Below are positions 15,237 to 26,400 of a DNA stretch of 64,000 nt, one piece after another. The position numbers and the translations under genes were made by a program. The notes below the pieces were generated by a model, which ran no database searches, was not told where the DNA came from, and saw only the letters and a list, made by a program, of their open reading frames with translations. The first letter of the stretch is position 1; each line of letters begins with the position of its first letter. The stretch is from Chionoecetes opilio (taxonomy: Eukaryota; Arthropoda; Malacostraca; Decapoda; Majidae), in assembly GCA_016584305.1 (NCBI GenBank), contig JACEEZ010010020.1:250895-314894 (forward strand), written 5' to 3'.

Positions 15237-15441
15237 CCCCTTGAGGCCCAGAGCGTAATTTCCATTGTAATTTGGGTACCATTAGATGATTTTAAGCGAA
15301 TATAATCAATATTTTATAGATGTGACCTGTTTAGTATCCTTGTCGACTAACTAATTTAATTTATTTAGTTACTTTTCGTAATTTTATGGCTCGACAACAG
15401 ATAATTTTTTATAGCTAAGGAAAGATCTGGGCGTGAAGGGG
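15237..15441 (-). mobile_element. TTAA-type MITE, copy B
   Basis: Same family as 14449-14652 but reversed, between TTAA at 15233-15236 and 15442-15445. Copies A and B flank the palindromic MITE in inverted orientation. Confidence 0.85.
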
Positions 15442-15559
15442 TTAACGTTTATAGGACGCAATCTCATCTAAATCATCCTACCCTCGTCCATACAGCTGCC
15501 CTCAATTTTAGTTGTGAGTAAGCTGTGGTAGGGCGTGTGTTGCTACGTATTAATTTCTA

Positions 15560-15830
15560 AAGGGGGGAGGGGGGCAGGGAGTGGTGCGATGGGGGGCTGG
15601 GGTGTGGCAGGGACGGAGGGGATGGGGATGGACGAGGGACGTGGGGGGTGGGGGGAATGGTTCGATGGGGGGCTGGGGGGCAGGGATTGGTGCGATGGGG
15701 GGCTGGGGGGGGCAGGGATTGGTGCGATGGGGGACGGGATTGGTGCGATGGGTGGCGGAGGGGGCAGGGATTGGTGCGATGGGGGGCTGGGGTGTGGCAG
15801 GAACGGGGGGGCGGGGGGGGGGGATTCGAA
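15560..15830. repeat. G-rich minisatellite
   Basis: About five to seven degenerate units containing GCAGGGATTGGTGCGATGGG and a G-run. The open frames (Gly/Trp/Ala) are repeat artefacts. Confidence 0.75.
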
Positions 15831-16053
15831 CAGCTGTACTAGCACGGCATCAGCCACCACACCTGTGCACCTGTGATGACCCTGTTGCTAAATCGGTGCC
15901 ACTACGCCTTTGTATACGTTGGATCACCTTGTACCAACAATGCTGATGATGTTTTTGATAATGCTGATGATGACTACCAATAATGCTATTTACGCCCATA
16001 ACGAGTGTGTTCCAATAAAAGCACTTGCCGCTTATGCTTGTTGCAACTGTTAA

Positions 16054-16254
16054 CCCCTAGAGACCCAGAACGTAATTTCCATGGTAATTTGGCTGCCATT
16101 AGACGCTTTTTAGTTAATATAAGCAATATTTTATAGATATGACCTGTTTAGTATCCTTGTCGACTAACTAATTTGGTATATTTAGTTACTTTTCGTAATT
16201 TTATGGCTAACAGACGATTTTTTATAGCAAAGGAAAGATCTGGGCGTGAAGGGG
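16054..16254 (-). mobile_element. TTAA-type MITE, copy C
   Basis: TTAA at 16050-16053 and 16255-16258. Same ends and interior as the other four copies. Confidence 0.85.
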
Positions 16255-17062
16255 TTAAGGGTGGGCTGGCTTCTGAAAAGTTCACTCATCCATATTTCAT
16301 CATTCCTAAAATTTCAGCATCACTATATTCACTAATGAACAGAAAAATAACTAAATGTGCTACTGGGGGTGTTACTTCCTAGATATGAACATACGTATCT
16401 AAGCTTGCCATTGCATTTTGTGAGGGTCCGAAGGAGAGAAGGATAAATGAGGGAATGGAGGAAGAGAATAAGGGAAGAGAGTCTCTGATAACGGTGGTGG
16501 ACGAGAGAGAGGCGACAATGCTTTGATGACGCAACTTATCCTTATCAGCCAGAGAGGGGTGAAGAGTGCTGACCCAGCAGAATTGCTAGCGGCCGGGGAT
16601 CAACTCACGCCGTCACCTCACACCTCACTTAATAACTGTCAGACTGATATAACCTTCGCCCCGTACCTCCCACCACACACCTCGCCTGCCTCCCTGAACA
16701 GAGGACAGAGATCGGAATCTTTATAGCCTTGAGTGCGCGCACACGCATTACTGCGTCGCGGTGATCTCTTACGTGACTACGAGACTAGTGTATTGTCTTA
16801 GTGCAGTGAACGAGTTATACTGACGGCGGCGCGCGAGTATACGTGTAAAGTGTATTCCTTCAAGGCCTCTTGACGGCGCACGCGCTCGGGTAGGTAGCTG
16901 AGACCCACTCTGCCGCACCAACACACGCCACGCCCTAAACCGACGCCCCAACGTCCGCCGCTCCACTTTGCCCCTGTGGCTCTCTCCGGGGCCCCACAGG
17001 GATTCACGGGGCCGCAGCGGGGCGACGGAGGATCGCCCCGCATTGCCCCACAGGGCGGGGGG

Positions 17063-17443
17063 TGCAACTCTACGATGCCACGACGTCCCTGCAACACAAC
17101 CCGCCCCTGTGGCTTTTCTCCTGGGCCCCCAGGGATCTCGGGGCCGCGGCGGGGCGACCAAGGAGCGCCCCGCTTTGCCCCAGGGGGCAGGTAAGTGCAA
17201 CTATACGGTTCCACGATGTCCCTGCAACACACCCGCCCCTGTGGCTTTTCTTCTGGGCCCCCAGGGATCTCGGGGCCGCGGCGGGGCAACCAAGGAGCGC
17301 CCCGCTTTGCCCCAGGGGGCAGGTACGTGCAACTCTACGGTGCCACGACGTCCTGCAACACTACCTGCCCCTGTGGCTTCTCTCCTGGGCCCAAGGGGAT
17401 CACGGGGCATTGCGCGAGACACGCGGCGGGGCTAGGGGCGGAG
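17063..17443. repeat. 132-bp tandem repeats inside the LTR
   Basis: Units begin at about 17063, 17196, 17328 and 17443 (spacing 133, 132 and 115). Each contains GCAACTCTACGGTGCCACGA and CCCCTGTGGCTT. The sister LTR at 34278 has about two units, which accounts for most of the length difference between the two LTRs. Confidence 0.8.
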
Positions 17444-18168
17444 GTGAAACTCTACGCTGCTACGACGCCCTGCTAGACACTTACCCCTGTGGCTTCCCCT
17501 GGGACCCCGGGGCATGGCGAGACACACGCAGCAGGGTTTTAGGATCCCTTGAGCACCACAGGTCCACCAGGAGGCTACGCAGCAGATGGTGATGTATTAA
17601 TTATACGTACAGTGCATGACAGGGCGGGCGATTAAGGATGCCCCCGGGGAAACTGTAGCAAGCCAGGGACCTCGGGGGGGACAGGGAGGGTCGCCCCCCC
17701 GGCAATGCCGGGGCTTTTACCAGCCTGGGGAGGCAAGCTCCCCGTATCTCCGACGCGAGGGGGCACTGCTCCGGTTAATGTGCAAAGTAAGTACTTGAGT
17801 ACCTGGAGATATGCCCATACCGGCACCTTACAGGTAGGGGTGCCGGGGATTAGTTGTCATTAGGGTACGCCGTATAACAAAAATTCTTTTTCTGAACTTT
17901 GGCATGCCAATTTCCTATGTAAAATGGAATTCTAAGACAATTTTATCTTTTTCCATTTTTGCATTTCAGCAATTCTTACTATGCAAAATCGCACTTTTAT
18001 ATTGCACCCTTATCGAATAATGCTTAAATGAGTACGCAGTGTCCGGTTGGTCCTGTGTATTGCATCATGCACCAATATGAGTTCCAAATGACTAGCGTGG
18101 TAAGCTCTTTCTGATCAGTTGGTTCATCAGGCACTACATCACAGTGTCACAGCCTCTACGTTGGCCTA

Positions 18169-19521
18169 GAACGTGTCCATCATGTCCTTCTTAGACCTGA
18201 AGCAGGGCATGGTCTCCCGGTGGTGGGCCCGAGCCCAGATGAACCCGTCTCTGGCCTGCTGCCCCACCACTGCTGCCGCAGCCTCTGTCACCTGCTTCAC
18301 GACTCTTTCGGTGCTCTGAGTGTGGATAGAGAACTCCGGAACTTCGTACGGCTTGACCAGGATCTCCTGGATCTGATCCCCGGACAGTGAACAGGTGAAT
18401 GCCGGCTCATGCACCTGGCCAGGCTGCCAGCTGATCAGTGTCTGCAAGCTGGTGGCTGACAAGTTCAGCTTGGGTGTGATGCGAGGTCTTACACTGGTGT
18501 CCCCATACTCCTCGCCAGCTCTCAGCTTCAAAATTTGGGTCACGGCAAACCTGCGGTCGTCCTTACTCTGACTCGCCATCAGCGGGAGGGACACATTCTG
18601 AGTGTGCGAACCATGCTCCTGTCCGCACGTAGGTCACAACTGTTTGGACCTTCTTGGGCTGCGACCTCATCACTCTGAGCTGCGTGAGGATGTGCTTGGG
18701 GCCGTCCTCTAGTCTGTGGTGAACCTTGATGTCGTAGTAGAGTTTGAAGTACACCTGCAGGCAGTACTTGACTAGGATTTCCAGGGTGTTCAGTTCTTTG
18801 CCAGTCAGTCCATGCTTTCTGGTCCACATGTACACGAGCGACTGGGCTGTGGTGAGCCATCTGGAGTGGGACACCTTGCCACACTTGATCTCCTGCAGCT
18901 CGGACGGGAGAACGCCCCGCTTCACAGCCTGGACCAGCTGGTAGGAGACCTGCTGGTCAGTGGACATGTTGACCAGGATATACTCCGGTATCTCCGTGAG
19001 ATCTTCACCGCCTGGCACTCCTCTGAACTCTGCGTTGTACTGCATCTCATTCACGCTGGACAGCAGACTGCACACTGGTCCCGTGAAGCCAGTGTCAGAT
19101 GAGGGAGGCCCGTCGATGCTGGTGATAAGGTGGCGCAGGGGCAACTTGTTTGTGTGCAACACGCATATACTCCAGAAGAGCTTGTGTCCCAGCATCTTCT
19201 CCAAATGGGCGTGAGTACCACCCTTCCACCCCGTGTTGGCCCTAGTTGAGTCACCTTGCAGTACGATCAGTGAGTCGGTGGAGTCGTATGTCACCAGCAG
19301 ATCATAGAGAGCCTGAGCCACCTTGAACACAGGCTTCTCAGGTGGCACTGGGTCCTCTGGTACAAAGTGCCAAAGGTACCTTCCAGATGGCTCCTCTGTC
19401 ACTGACACATGCTCCTCCCTGATTAACCTTGGGTGCAGTTTCCCATAGCTGTCGGGCACCATCGCCCTGGTCTTGTCCTTCCTCCCATCGTAAACCAATC
19501 CAACTATTTTGGTACCCTGGT
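18169..19521 (-). pseudogene. Transposase-like gene, 5'-truncated and frameshifted
   Basis: Two minus-strand frames overlap, one ending at 18563 (311 codons from the first Met at 19498) and one at 18594-18166 (142 codons). The first frame reads without a start back to about 19521, where it meets an internal copy of the element terminus, so the N-terminus is lost. The break lies between about 18565 and 18600, a single frameshift. Visible motifs are LQGDSTRANTG, LHTNKLPLRHLI, SDTGFTGPV, SHSRWLTTAQSLVY and, in the second frame, ERVVKQVTEAAAAVVGQQAR. I recall a large, poorly characterised arthropod protein family with these motifs. Its residence inside a TIR element with an 8-bp duplication makes it the probable transposase. 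An RNase H-like fold is a guess. Not functional as it stands. Confidence 0.7.
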
Positions 19522-19831
19522 TAGGGTATGCCGTATAACAAAAAAAAAATTCTCAACTTTGGCATGCCAATTTCCTGTGTAAAATGGAATTCTAAGACGA
19601 TTTTATCTGTTTCCATTTTTGCATTTGAGCAATTCTTACTATGCAAAATCGCACTTTAAGCTATGTTTTGCATTTAAATATAAAAGTCCATTTTTGCATA
19701 GTAAGAAGTGCTCAAACCAAAAAGTTGAAGGGGCCAAACCACCCTTAAAATTCAATTTTACGTAAGAAAACACCCTGCCAAATTCGAAATAATCTATATT
19801 TCACTTTTCATTGGACCTACGGCGTACCCTA
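19522..19831. repeat. Internal duplicate of the transposon terminus
   Basis: From 19522 the sequence TAGGGTATGCCGTATAAC and the following roughly 130 bp repeat the left end at 17861-18000 in direct orientation. It then runs to the true right end. It includes an inverted pair (CAATTCTTACTATGCAAA and its complement near 19630 and 19695), so 19522-19831 by itself has the structure of a 310-bp MITE. Confidence 0.8.
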
Positions 19832-20145
19832 GTTGTCATGCCACGTCAGCGACCCATTGGATAGAACCGTAGCGGGTGGGGGGTCCGCTAACAGGAGCAT
19901 CACCCCCCGTTGAGCCCCCTCTCCCCCAGAGTCGGGCTTAACACATTTTATCGTTTATAATTATTAAGACATGTCGTAAGTATGTTTGATAATAAAAGCA
20001 TATCGCGTTTTTAAGTGTGGCAACGTGGCGCCGCGGACTATTATAGCTGATATGCTTTGCACTTGTTAGATCTCCATTACGTAATAGGTGTGATGAGCAA
20101 GGTTGTTTGTGATGCGTCATCGTTGATCAGAAACTGTGCTCTTAA

Positions 20146-20349
20146 CCCCTTGAGACCCAGAACGTAATTTCCATTGTAATCTGGCTAATATTAGATGATT
20201 TTTAGTGAATATAAGCAATATTTTATAGATCTGACCTGTTTAGTATCCTTGTCGACTAACATTTTTGGTATATTAAGTTACTTTTCTTAATTTTATGGCT
20301 AGCAACAGACGATTTTTTATAGCAAAGGAAAGTTCTGGGCGTGAAGAGG
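20146..20349 (-). mobile_element. TTAA-type MITE, copy D
   Basis: Between TTAA at 20142-20145 and 20350-20353. Same family as the copies at 14449, 15237, 16054 and 54194. Confidence 0.85.
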
Positions 20350-20353
20350 TTAA

Positions 20354-21075
20354 TTAACATGTTTCAACAGGTTCGGGCGTACAATGGTGTTCACTGAGTA
20401 ATCCATCCGTCAGTCATGGGTGGCACTGGCAACCATAAGAGTTCACTGTCGCTGTTCACATTCTCACCATGAACTATAATTACATAACTATAAAACTACT
20501 GTATATTGTATTATACCAATTACCGAACTATTTTTGTTTTTTATATTTTTTATATATATCCAGACAATAGGCATCCCAATCATTGAGCTAAATCAATACC
20601 AGGATTAGCAGAGTAAAGGCTGGTGGGGAACCTGAGACAAATAAGTGCAAACTGTATTCCATGTTATTCAAAAGTAGGTCATGTCAATTACTATGATGAT
20701 ACGTTGTTGATTAACATATTAAGTAATATCAAACTGTCGTAGTGACTATGCTAAACCTTATGAACGCAGCCCTGAAATATCAAATAATGCACTTTGATTG
20801 TAAACGTGTTGCATCAGTTGTTTCTGATGTGAATGCCTTCAGTAGGTACAAAATTGTATATTATAGGAACATCTAATCAACAATGACCAAAAAAATGTTG
20901 ATAGTATCCCCAAAATGTGAATATTTGCTGTGATAGAAAAATGACACCGTAGTCGATGACTTTGCCTCACTAGTATGGTAAGCTATTGTCCTTGACTATT
21001 TTTTCTAAAAATACTTAGTTAACCATAGGAACTGTCTCACCACTTGCATTGCTCATCTATAATAATATAAGCGAA

Positions 21076-21077
<2 letters not shown>
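20354..21077. other. Non-coding, nothing recognised
   Basis: AT-rich unique-looking sequence without a supportable exon or repeat. Confidence 0.4.

Positions 21078-21171
<94 letters not shown>
21078..21171. repeat. (GT)n microsatellite
   Basis: About 94 bp of pure GT. Confidence 0.95.
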
Positions 21172-21173
<2 letters not shown>

Positions 21174-21357
21174 GCTCCAGGTGCCGCCCCCTGTTGCGGA
21201 ATCCCCTCATATGGCACAGTTTTGGAACCGGCTCGAGCAGGGGAAGGTTTTAAGCCCATTTATGAGATGATCCGATCACTTCTTTTTTCTTTTTTTTAGC
21301 AGCCTATTAGCGAGAATTGTGAAAAAAAAGTGGGTTGCGAGAATTGAGGAAACCTTG

Positions 21358-21605
21358 ATGTAGGGTGATGGGTAATGGGTGAGTGAATGGGGGTGATGGG
21401 TAAGGGTGTGGGGTGATGGGTGAGTGAATGGGTGGGGGGTGATGGGTGATGGGTGAGGGAATAGATGGGGGGTGATGGGTAATGGGTGAGTGAATGGGTG
21501 TGTGGTGATGGATAATGGGTGAGTGAATGGGTGGGGGGTGGTGGGTAATGGGTGAGTGAATGGGTGGGGGGTGATGGGTAATGGGCGAGTGAATGGGTTG
21601 GGGGC
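21358..21605. repeat. About 31-bp minisatellite
   Basis: About seven copies of a unit with GTGATGGGTAATGGGTGAG and TGAATGGG. The minus strand reads as Thr/Pro/His-rich repeats only. Confidence 0.85.
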
Positions 21606-21804
21606 ATAGACCACTGTATACCTGGACTGTTCACGCGACAATGTTTTGAATTGCGGGGCTGCATAGGGGCCCGCGGGGCGCCAGTCAAAGAGATATAGTT
21701 TCAAAACTTAAAACATTACATTAGGCACTCACTACCTAAGGCAGAAAAATTCATGTTAATGATATTCATTAATATGAATAATACTGTACTTTGGTACCAA
21801 TATG

Positions 21805-23551
21805 CAAAGGTGGGCATTCCACAATTTTAGTCCGCAATTTCACAACTTGCGGAATGGTAATACGGTTGCGGAGCTGCGCAATTACGGATGCCTGAAAAAA
21901 TTGCGGAATTGCGAATTGCGGACCGCCAAAATTTTGAAACGCAATCGCAATAACTTGAGGAATGGGTAATTTGGTTGCAGAATTGCGTAATTATGGATGC
22001 CTGAAAAAAATGCAGAATTGCGGGTTGCAGACCACCAAAATTTTGAAACGCAATCGCAATAATTGTGACGGTCACCACCTTCAAAGTGGCAAGTGCCCGC
22101 GTGAACCACCAAATATTGTGGAGACGACACTGCCAACTGCCAACTTGCCAAGTGTAGCAAACCCGAGCCCCTGTCCACCCAGCAGTGAATGGGTACCGGG
22201 TGTTAGCCGGGGGTTTGTAACCCGCCTCCCGGGGTGCTGGCTTCGGCCAACACTATAAGCACTAGCAGACAGCTCTCTAGGGGTAGTCTGAGAGAGAGCT
22301 GTCTGGTTACAGTGCAGATCCATCTCAGCTGCGTCGATAACTGACGAAATTCTTCAAACATTATCAAACAAGTCACTCAGTCAGTGCGTGTTGGAACTTG
22401 GGATTAAGAGCGTGTACGCTGGCCGTGTGTGTGATTAGTTGCCAACCTCCACATGCTGAACCAGAAGAAGTGGGAGGAGGAGGAAGAGGAAGATTAGTAG
22501 ATTACTTAGATTAGTGATTACTAGCCAGTAGACTGTGAAGTGTAAAAGTAAAGAAAAACACTAAAAGAGACAAAGACTTAACCCTTTCACACACGGTGAC
22601 GCGATTGCGTCAAAACGGGCCCGTCTGCAATCTGAGCTTTTGACGCGAATTGCGTCAAAAAACAGTTAAAAATTTGCCAAAAATAAAGTATTTATCAGAA
22701 TTGCGTCAAAATTTTCTGCGTCAAAGATCCAACCTAGACCTATAAAATAAACTAATTGTCAACTATCGTGTGAGTGGATGTGAAATGATAAGGGTTTGTG
22801 TGTCAGTTTCCACTCAGCAGGCAGCCTGTGCGCGCGAATTGTCGTCCCTTTAAAACGTGTCCCGAGCTGGCCATAATGGCCATATGAAAATTATAATGGT
22901 AGCGTTGGAATCTTCATAAAAATCCGCTTTTATTGGCATATAAACCATAAAAAGTTGACTCGGGAAGTTTCAAGCTACGAAGTGGTGAACGTAAGTATTT
23001 CTTATTTCTCTTTACTCAATATTTTTTCGGTCGGTAAATTCCGCTATTTATTTGCATTTCTTGTTATTTTTTTCTTTCATAAGGCAGAATAATCTCCTGC
23101 AAAACCAATGATATATAATAATGCCAGGAAAAAAGAATACACGTTGGTGAAATTGATAACATAAAAAAATAATTCGCCGCACAGTCTGGCCATTTCGCGG
23201 GGCCCCTTAGGGAGCATAAGACGGATGTTGCAGAGGACGGAAAAACTTATTAAACTTTTCGTGCGTGAAAGGGTTAATTGTGAAGGACAAGTAACAAGTA
23301 TAGACAGAAAAAGAATATGAATGCAGAAGTATTAAACACTAAGAAAGAGTCTAGAGACATTTTTTTTCTTTTAATTGTAGGAGTTTTGTTTTAATTGTAG
23401 GTGTCAAAATTAGTTTGCGGAATTGCGGAATTGCGATTGCGAAAAGGCCTATCTGAAAAAAATTGCGGAATTGCGATTGCGGACTGGTGCAGGTCGGAAT
23501 TGCGGAATTGCGATTGCGGAATTGGAAAAAAAACTGCGATGCCCACCTCTG
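21805..23551. mobile_element. hAT-like element with GCGGAATTGCG subterminal repeats
   Basis: 1,747 bp. Ends are CAAAGGTGGGCAT and the complement of CAGAGGTGGGCAT, with a perfect 8-bp duplication CCAATATG (21797-21804 and 23552-23559). Subterminal regions (21815-22070 and 23410-23545) are packed with TTGCGGAATTGCG-type repeats, including two tandem units of about 110 bp on the left. No transposase is seen. It is interrupted by a TTAA-flanked element (22582-23273). Confidence 0.88.
22582..23273. mobile_element. TTAA-flanked element nested in the hAT-like element
   Basis: 692 bp between TTAA at 22578-22581 and 23274-23277. Termini are CCCTTTCACACAC on the left and the complement of CCCTTTCACGCAC on the right. 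The interior has several GCGTCAAAA repeats near the left end and no ORF of note. It resembles piggyBac-type non-autonomous elements but is a different family from the 204-bp MITEs. Confidence 0.8.
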
Positions 23552-23761
23552 CCAATATGTGATAATGCCTAGAGAGTTTTTCATACTTGAGCTAAAATGT
23601 TCCTTTTTTTTTTTTCTTTTTTTTTTTTTGGTGAGGTTAGGTGAGGTGGCAAAATCTTTCATGACCTGTCGCCTATCAAAACCAATGATATCATCACCAT
23701 TGCTCCCCCTCAAGCACTAGAGGCCACAAATACAAAAATGTTGATCCTCATGCACACAAAT

Positions 23762-24097
23762 GGGGAGGCAGCGGCAGAGTGGTGAGCGGCTTAGCGCCTG
23801 AACGTGGGGTGCTCGGTGTGCCGTGTTCGATCGCCGAGGGGTGCCAAAATCTTTCTGCAATCAACGAGTGGCCGAAGATCCCCCACATGCTGCCCATTAA
23901 CTCTACCTTTGACGGAGAGTGCATCGGAGGACACAGGGGGGCAGCATAAGCCTCTTGTCACAGGCACCACTATAAAATCCTGCCTGCGCCACCACGACTA
24001 GGGCCAACTTTCATAGCTCTCAAGTGAACCTCCAGGGCCTACCATCCGAGCCCTGGAAGTCATACTGCCTAGAGGCGTAAATGTAAAAAAAAATTAC
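23762..24097 (+). mobile_element. tRNA-derived SINE (family 1)
   Basis: The head reads GGGGAGGCAGCGGCAGAGTGG (A-box-like) and then GTGTTCGATCGCCG (B-box-like). It is followed by a body shared with 31801-32135 and ends at GCGTAAATGTAAA plus an A-run. The tRNA-like part is diverged, so this is not a functional tRNA gene. Confidence 0.8.
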
Positions 24098-24104
24098 ACA
24101 GAGG

Positions 24105-24205
24105 CACACAAGAGATTCTTGACATACTGTACCACACACCACTGGAACTCCCTTCCTGTTGAAGTAGTTAAATCCCCCTCGTTACCTCAATTCAAAACCA
24201 AATAA
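24105..24205 (+). pseudogene. Remnant of a LINE reverse transcriptase C-terminus
   Basis: The frame ending at TAA 24203-24205 reads WNSLPVEVVKSPSLPQFKTK, the kind of tail seen at the end of jockey- or CR1-like ORF2 proteins. Only this fragment, some 30 codons, is left, directly after the SINE. Confidence 0.45.
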
Positions 24206-24305
24206 GCTTACACCGTTCATAATTATCTTTTTAGTCCCTTATTGATATTTTTCAACCATGTAATAGTTTTAGATCCAAAACACACATAACTAACCTACAT
24301 CTACA

Positions 24306-24854
24306 CAGAGCTGGGCAGTATTTAAAAACATTTGTATTTAAATACGTATTTAAATACATTTGTGTATTTAGAAATGTATTTATAAATACATTGGTTGTCA
24401 TGTATTTAAATACAGTATTTAAATATTTTTATGAGTATTTAAATACATTGTATTTAAATACTCGTAATATAAAAATGTAAATACTTTTTTATCAGTTAAT
24501 TTGGCCACAAACCCGCCCAACTATCTGGCAACCCCATGTTACAGTGAACCAGGGTTTCCACTTTAATGGAAATTTCTTTATTTTAAGGAAATTTAGGCCT
24601 GAGAAAGAAATTTCTAAGGAAACCCAAAATCTAAGGAAATCCTAAGGAAATCCATTTTTTGGGGACATGTTAAAATTTGTGTATTTAAAATGTATTTACA
24701 AATGTATTTAAATACAATTGATGTATTTAGTATTTAGTATTTAAATACATTCGTAAAATGTATTCAGTATTTAGTATTTAAATACATTTCTCCCATGTAT
24801 TTAGTACTGTATTTAGTATTTAAATACATTCAATGTATTTAGTGCCCAGCTCTA
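24306..24854. mobile_element. hAT-like MITE rich in ATTTAAATAC
   Basis: 549 bp. The left end is CAGAGCTGGGCAGTATTTA and the right end is the complement of TAGAGCTGGGCACTAAATA. Flanks are CATCTACA (24298-24305) and TATCTACA (24855-24862), a 7/8 match for an 8-bp duplication. The interior is many TATTTAAATACATT words around a unique centre (about 24490-24660). The stretch 24863-25740 holds no gene I can support. Confidence 0.82.
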
Positions 24855-25744
24855 TATCTACACTAGTCCCACACATTATACTAATCTACCCTATTGACAT
24901 TTCCTCAAAAGTTATTAATACGTTTTGACTGGTGCGTCATGTTTCCAACTGTGGTGCTTGGTTAGTGTCATGTAATACTTTTTTGGCAGGCCTACCAGTT
25001 GAGGTAACCAGGCGAGGCTAATTCAATTCTGACATACCCTAATTTCAGTATACAAAAGTACTTCTGTGAGTTTCTTTCCAAAAGGCTTTGATTTCCTGTT
25101 TGTTCCATGAAACTTACAACAAGACGTGGTTTATTCAGAGATGGGTGATTTGAAGAAAAAAAAATAATGTCAGTACTAAACAAAGCACACTAGAAAATAT
25201 GAATGTAAATCTTAAATTTTTATAGAATACGGGTGCGGTTTATGGAACTGTCGTCGACTGGAACCAGAAACTGTTGTTGAAACGCCAATTGAGAACTCTC
25301 GTCGACATAGAAATTTTTACGACAGTTCCACTTGTGATAGATGAAAAGGAAGAATAAAGGGTATTTTACTGTTGGTGCCCCACGTATTTTGCTTGTCCCA
25401 AAACACTGGAAAACTGCAATTAAATGCAATACATGGACATTGGTTACATACCCTAACTTGACTGATCAAGCTATTGCTGGTATTTAATCCCTGAATGCAG
25501 AAACACGGGTAAGAGCCGATTAAATATACACATATATACTATTGAGTAGTGTAATATTAAGATGAAGAACTGGACACAGATTCTAACAATACAAATAACA
25601 ATATATAACTTCCGGCCACAAAAGCTGCACGGCACGAAACTTACACAAAACTACGGTAAACATAAACTTTCAACCAATACTTCCTATTCACCAATACTCT
25701 CCTGACATAGCCTGGGTGCTGCGCCCCCTGAGACACCCTGCTAG

Positions 25745-26400
25745 TTAACTAACCTAACCTGGGCATTTATTATGTAACCTAACCTCACTGGGGGGGGTTC
25801 GCCCCCCCAGATCCCCCTTGTTATATTTTATTTCCGACGGCTGTTGTAGGGGTTAGAAATACTGGAAATACTTTGGAACTCATCTTTCCGGCTTTGACTG
25901 AAATGAACTACCGCACTGTATTGTATGCTTATTGTACTTCACATCTGTAAAGGTTCCAGCGTGCGCTCAGCCTTGGTTAACCCACACAGCCGCTATGAAA
26001 TATGAGGTGCCTCAAAAAATATAAGTCCAGTTAGGTTAGTCAGGTTGGTTAGGCAACTTTGTGGTTAAGTAGGTTAGAACTTGGTTAAGGTTAGGTAACT
26101 TTGTGGTTAAGGTTAGGTTAGTATACTTTGTGTAGGTAGGTGAGTAGGTATTACTTGTGGTTAGGTTGCAGTTAGTGTTAGGTATACTTGTGGTAAGGTT
26201 AGTTAAGTTAGGTATACTTGTGGTTAAGGTTAGGTAGGTTAGGTTACGTATACTTTGCTGGAAAGTTATCTAGTTCGGTAAGGTAGAGGTATACTTGTGA
26301 TAAGGTTAGTTGGGTTAGGTATATTGTGGTTAAGTTAGGTAGGTATAACTTCATGATTAAGTTAGGTTAGGTTAGGTTAGGTCAACATGTGGTTCAAGGT
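25745..26400. repeat. Interstitial telomere-like repeats (TTAGG)n
   Basis: CCTAA-type words occur at about 25745-25786 (TAACTAACCTAACC, TAACCTAACCTC). From about 26028 to 26400 there are many AGGTTAGGTTAGG words on the opposite strand sense, mixed with a degenerate unit TATACTTGTGGTTAAG. TTAGG is the ancestral arthropod telomere repeat. The array is degenerate, so it is old or a satellite built on the same words. Confidence 0.7.

Larger units (their letters stand above)
17861..19831 (-). mobile_element. TIR DNA transposon inserted in the solo LTR
   Basis: A 1,971-bp element with ends TAGGGTACGCCGTA and its complement. It is flanked by a perfect 8-bp duplication GTTGTCAT (17853-17860 and 19832-19839). 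The sister LTR at 34278-35465 holds the uninterrupted site (TTAGTTGTCATGCCACG near 35310-35330), which proves insertion. It carries a minus-strand transposase-like pseudogene and a second, internal copy of its own left terminus at 19522. Confidence 0.92.
16419..19943. mobile_element. Solo LTR (TG...CA), interrupted by a transposon
   Basis: Begins TGTGAGGG and ends GGCTTAACA. It is flanked by a perfect 5-bp target duplication CATTT (16414-16418 and 19944-19948). Removing the 1,971-bp element inside it and one 8-bp duplication leaves about 1,546 bp. A second member at 34278-35465 has the same ends and a shared 3' half. No primer-binding site, gag or pol adjoins either copy, so both are solo LTRs left by recombination. 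Five-bp duplications fit Gypsy or BEL-Pao. The GC-rich frames here (Gly/Pro/Arg) are not genes. Confidence 0.88.

Noticed and set aside
16769..17592. Several overlapping GC-rich frames
   Set aside because: They lie in the 132-bp repeats of a solo LTR; all frames are Pro/Gly/Arg rich and the sister LTR does not conserve them.
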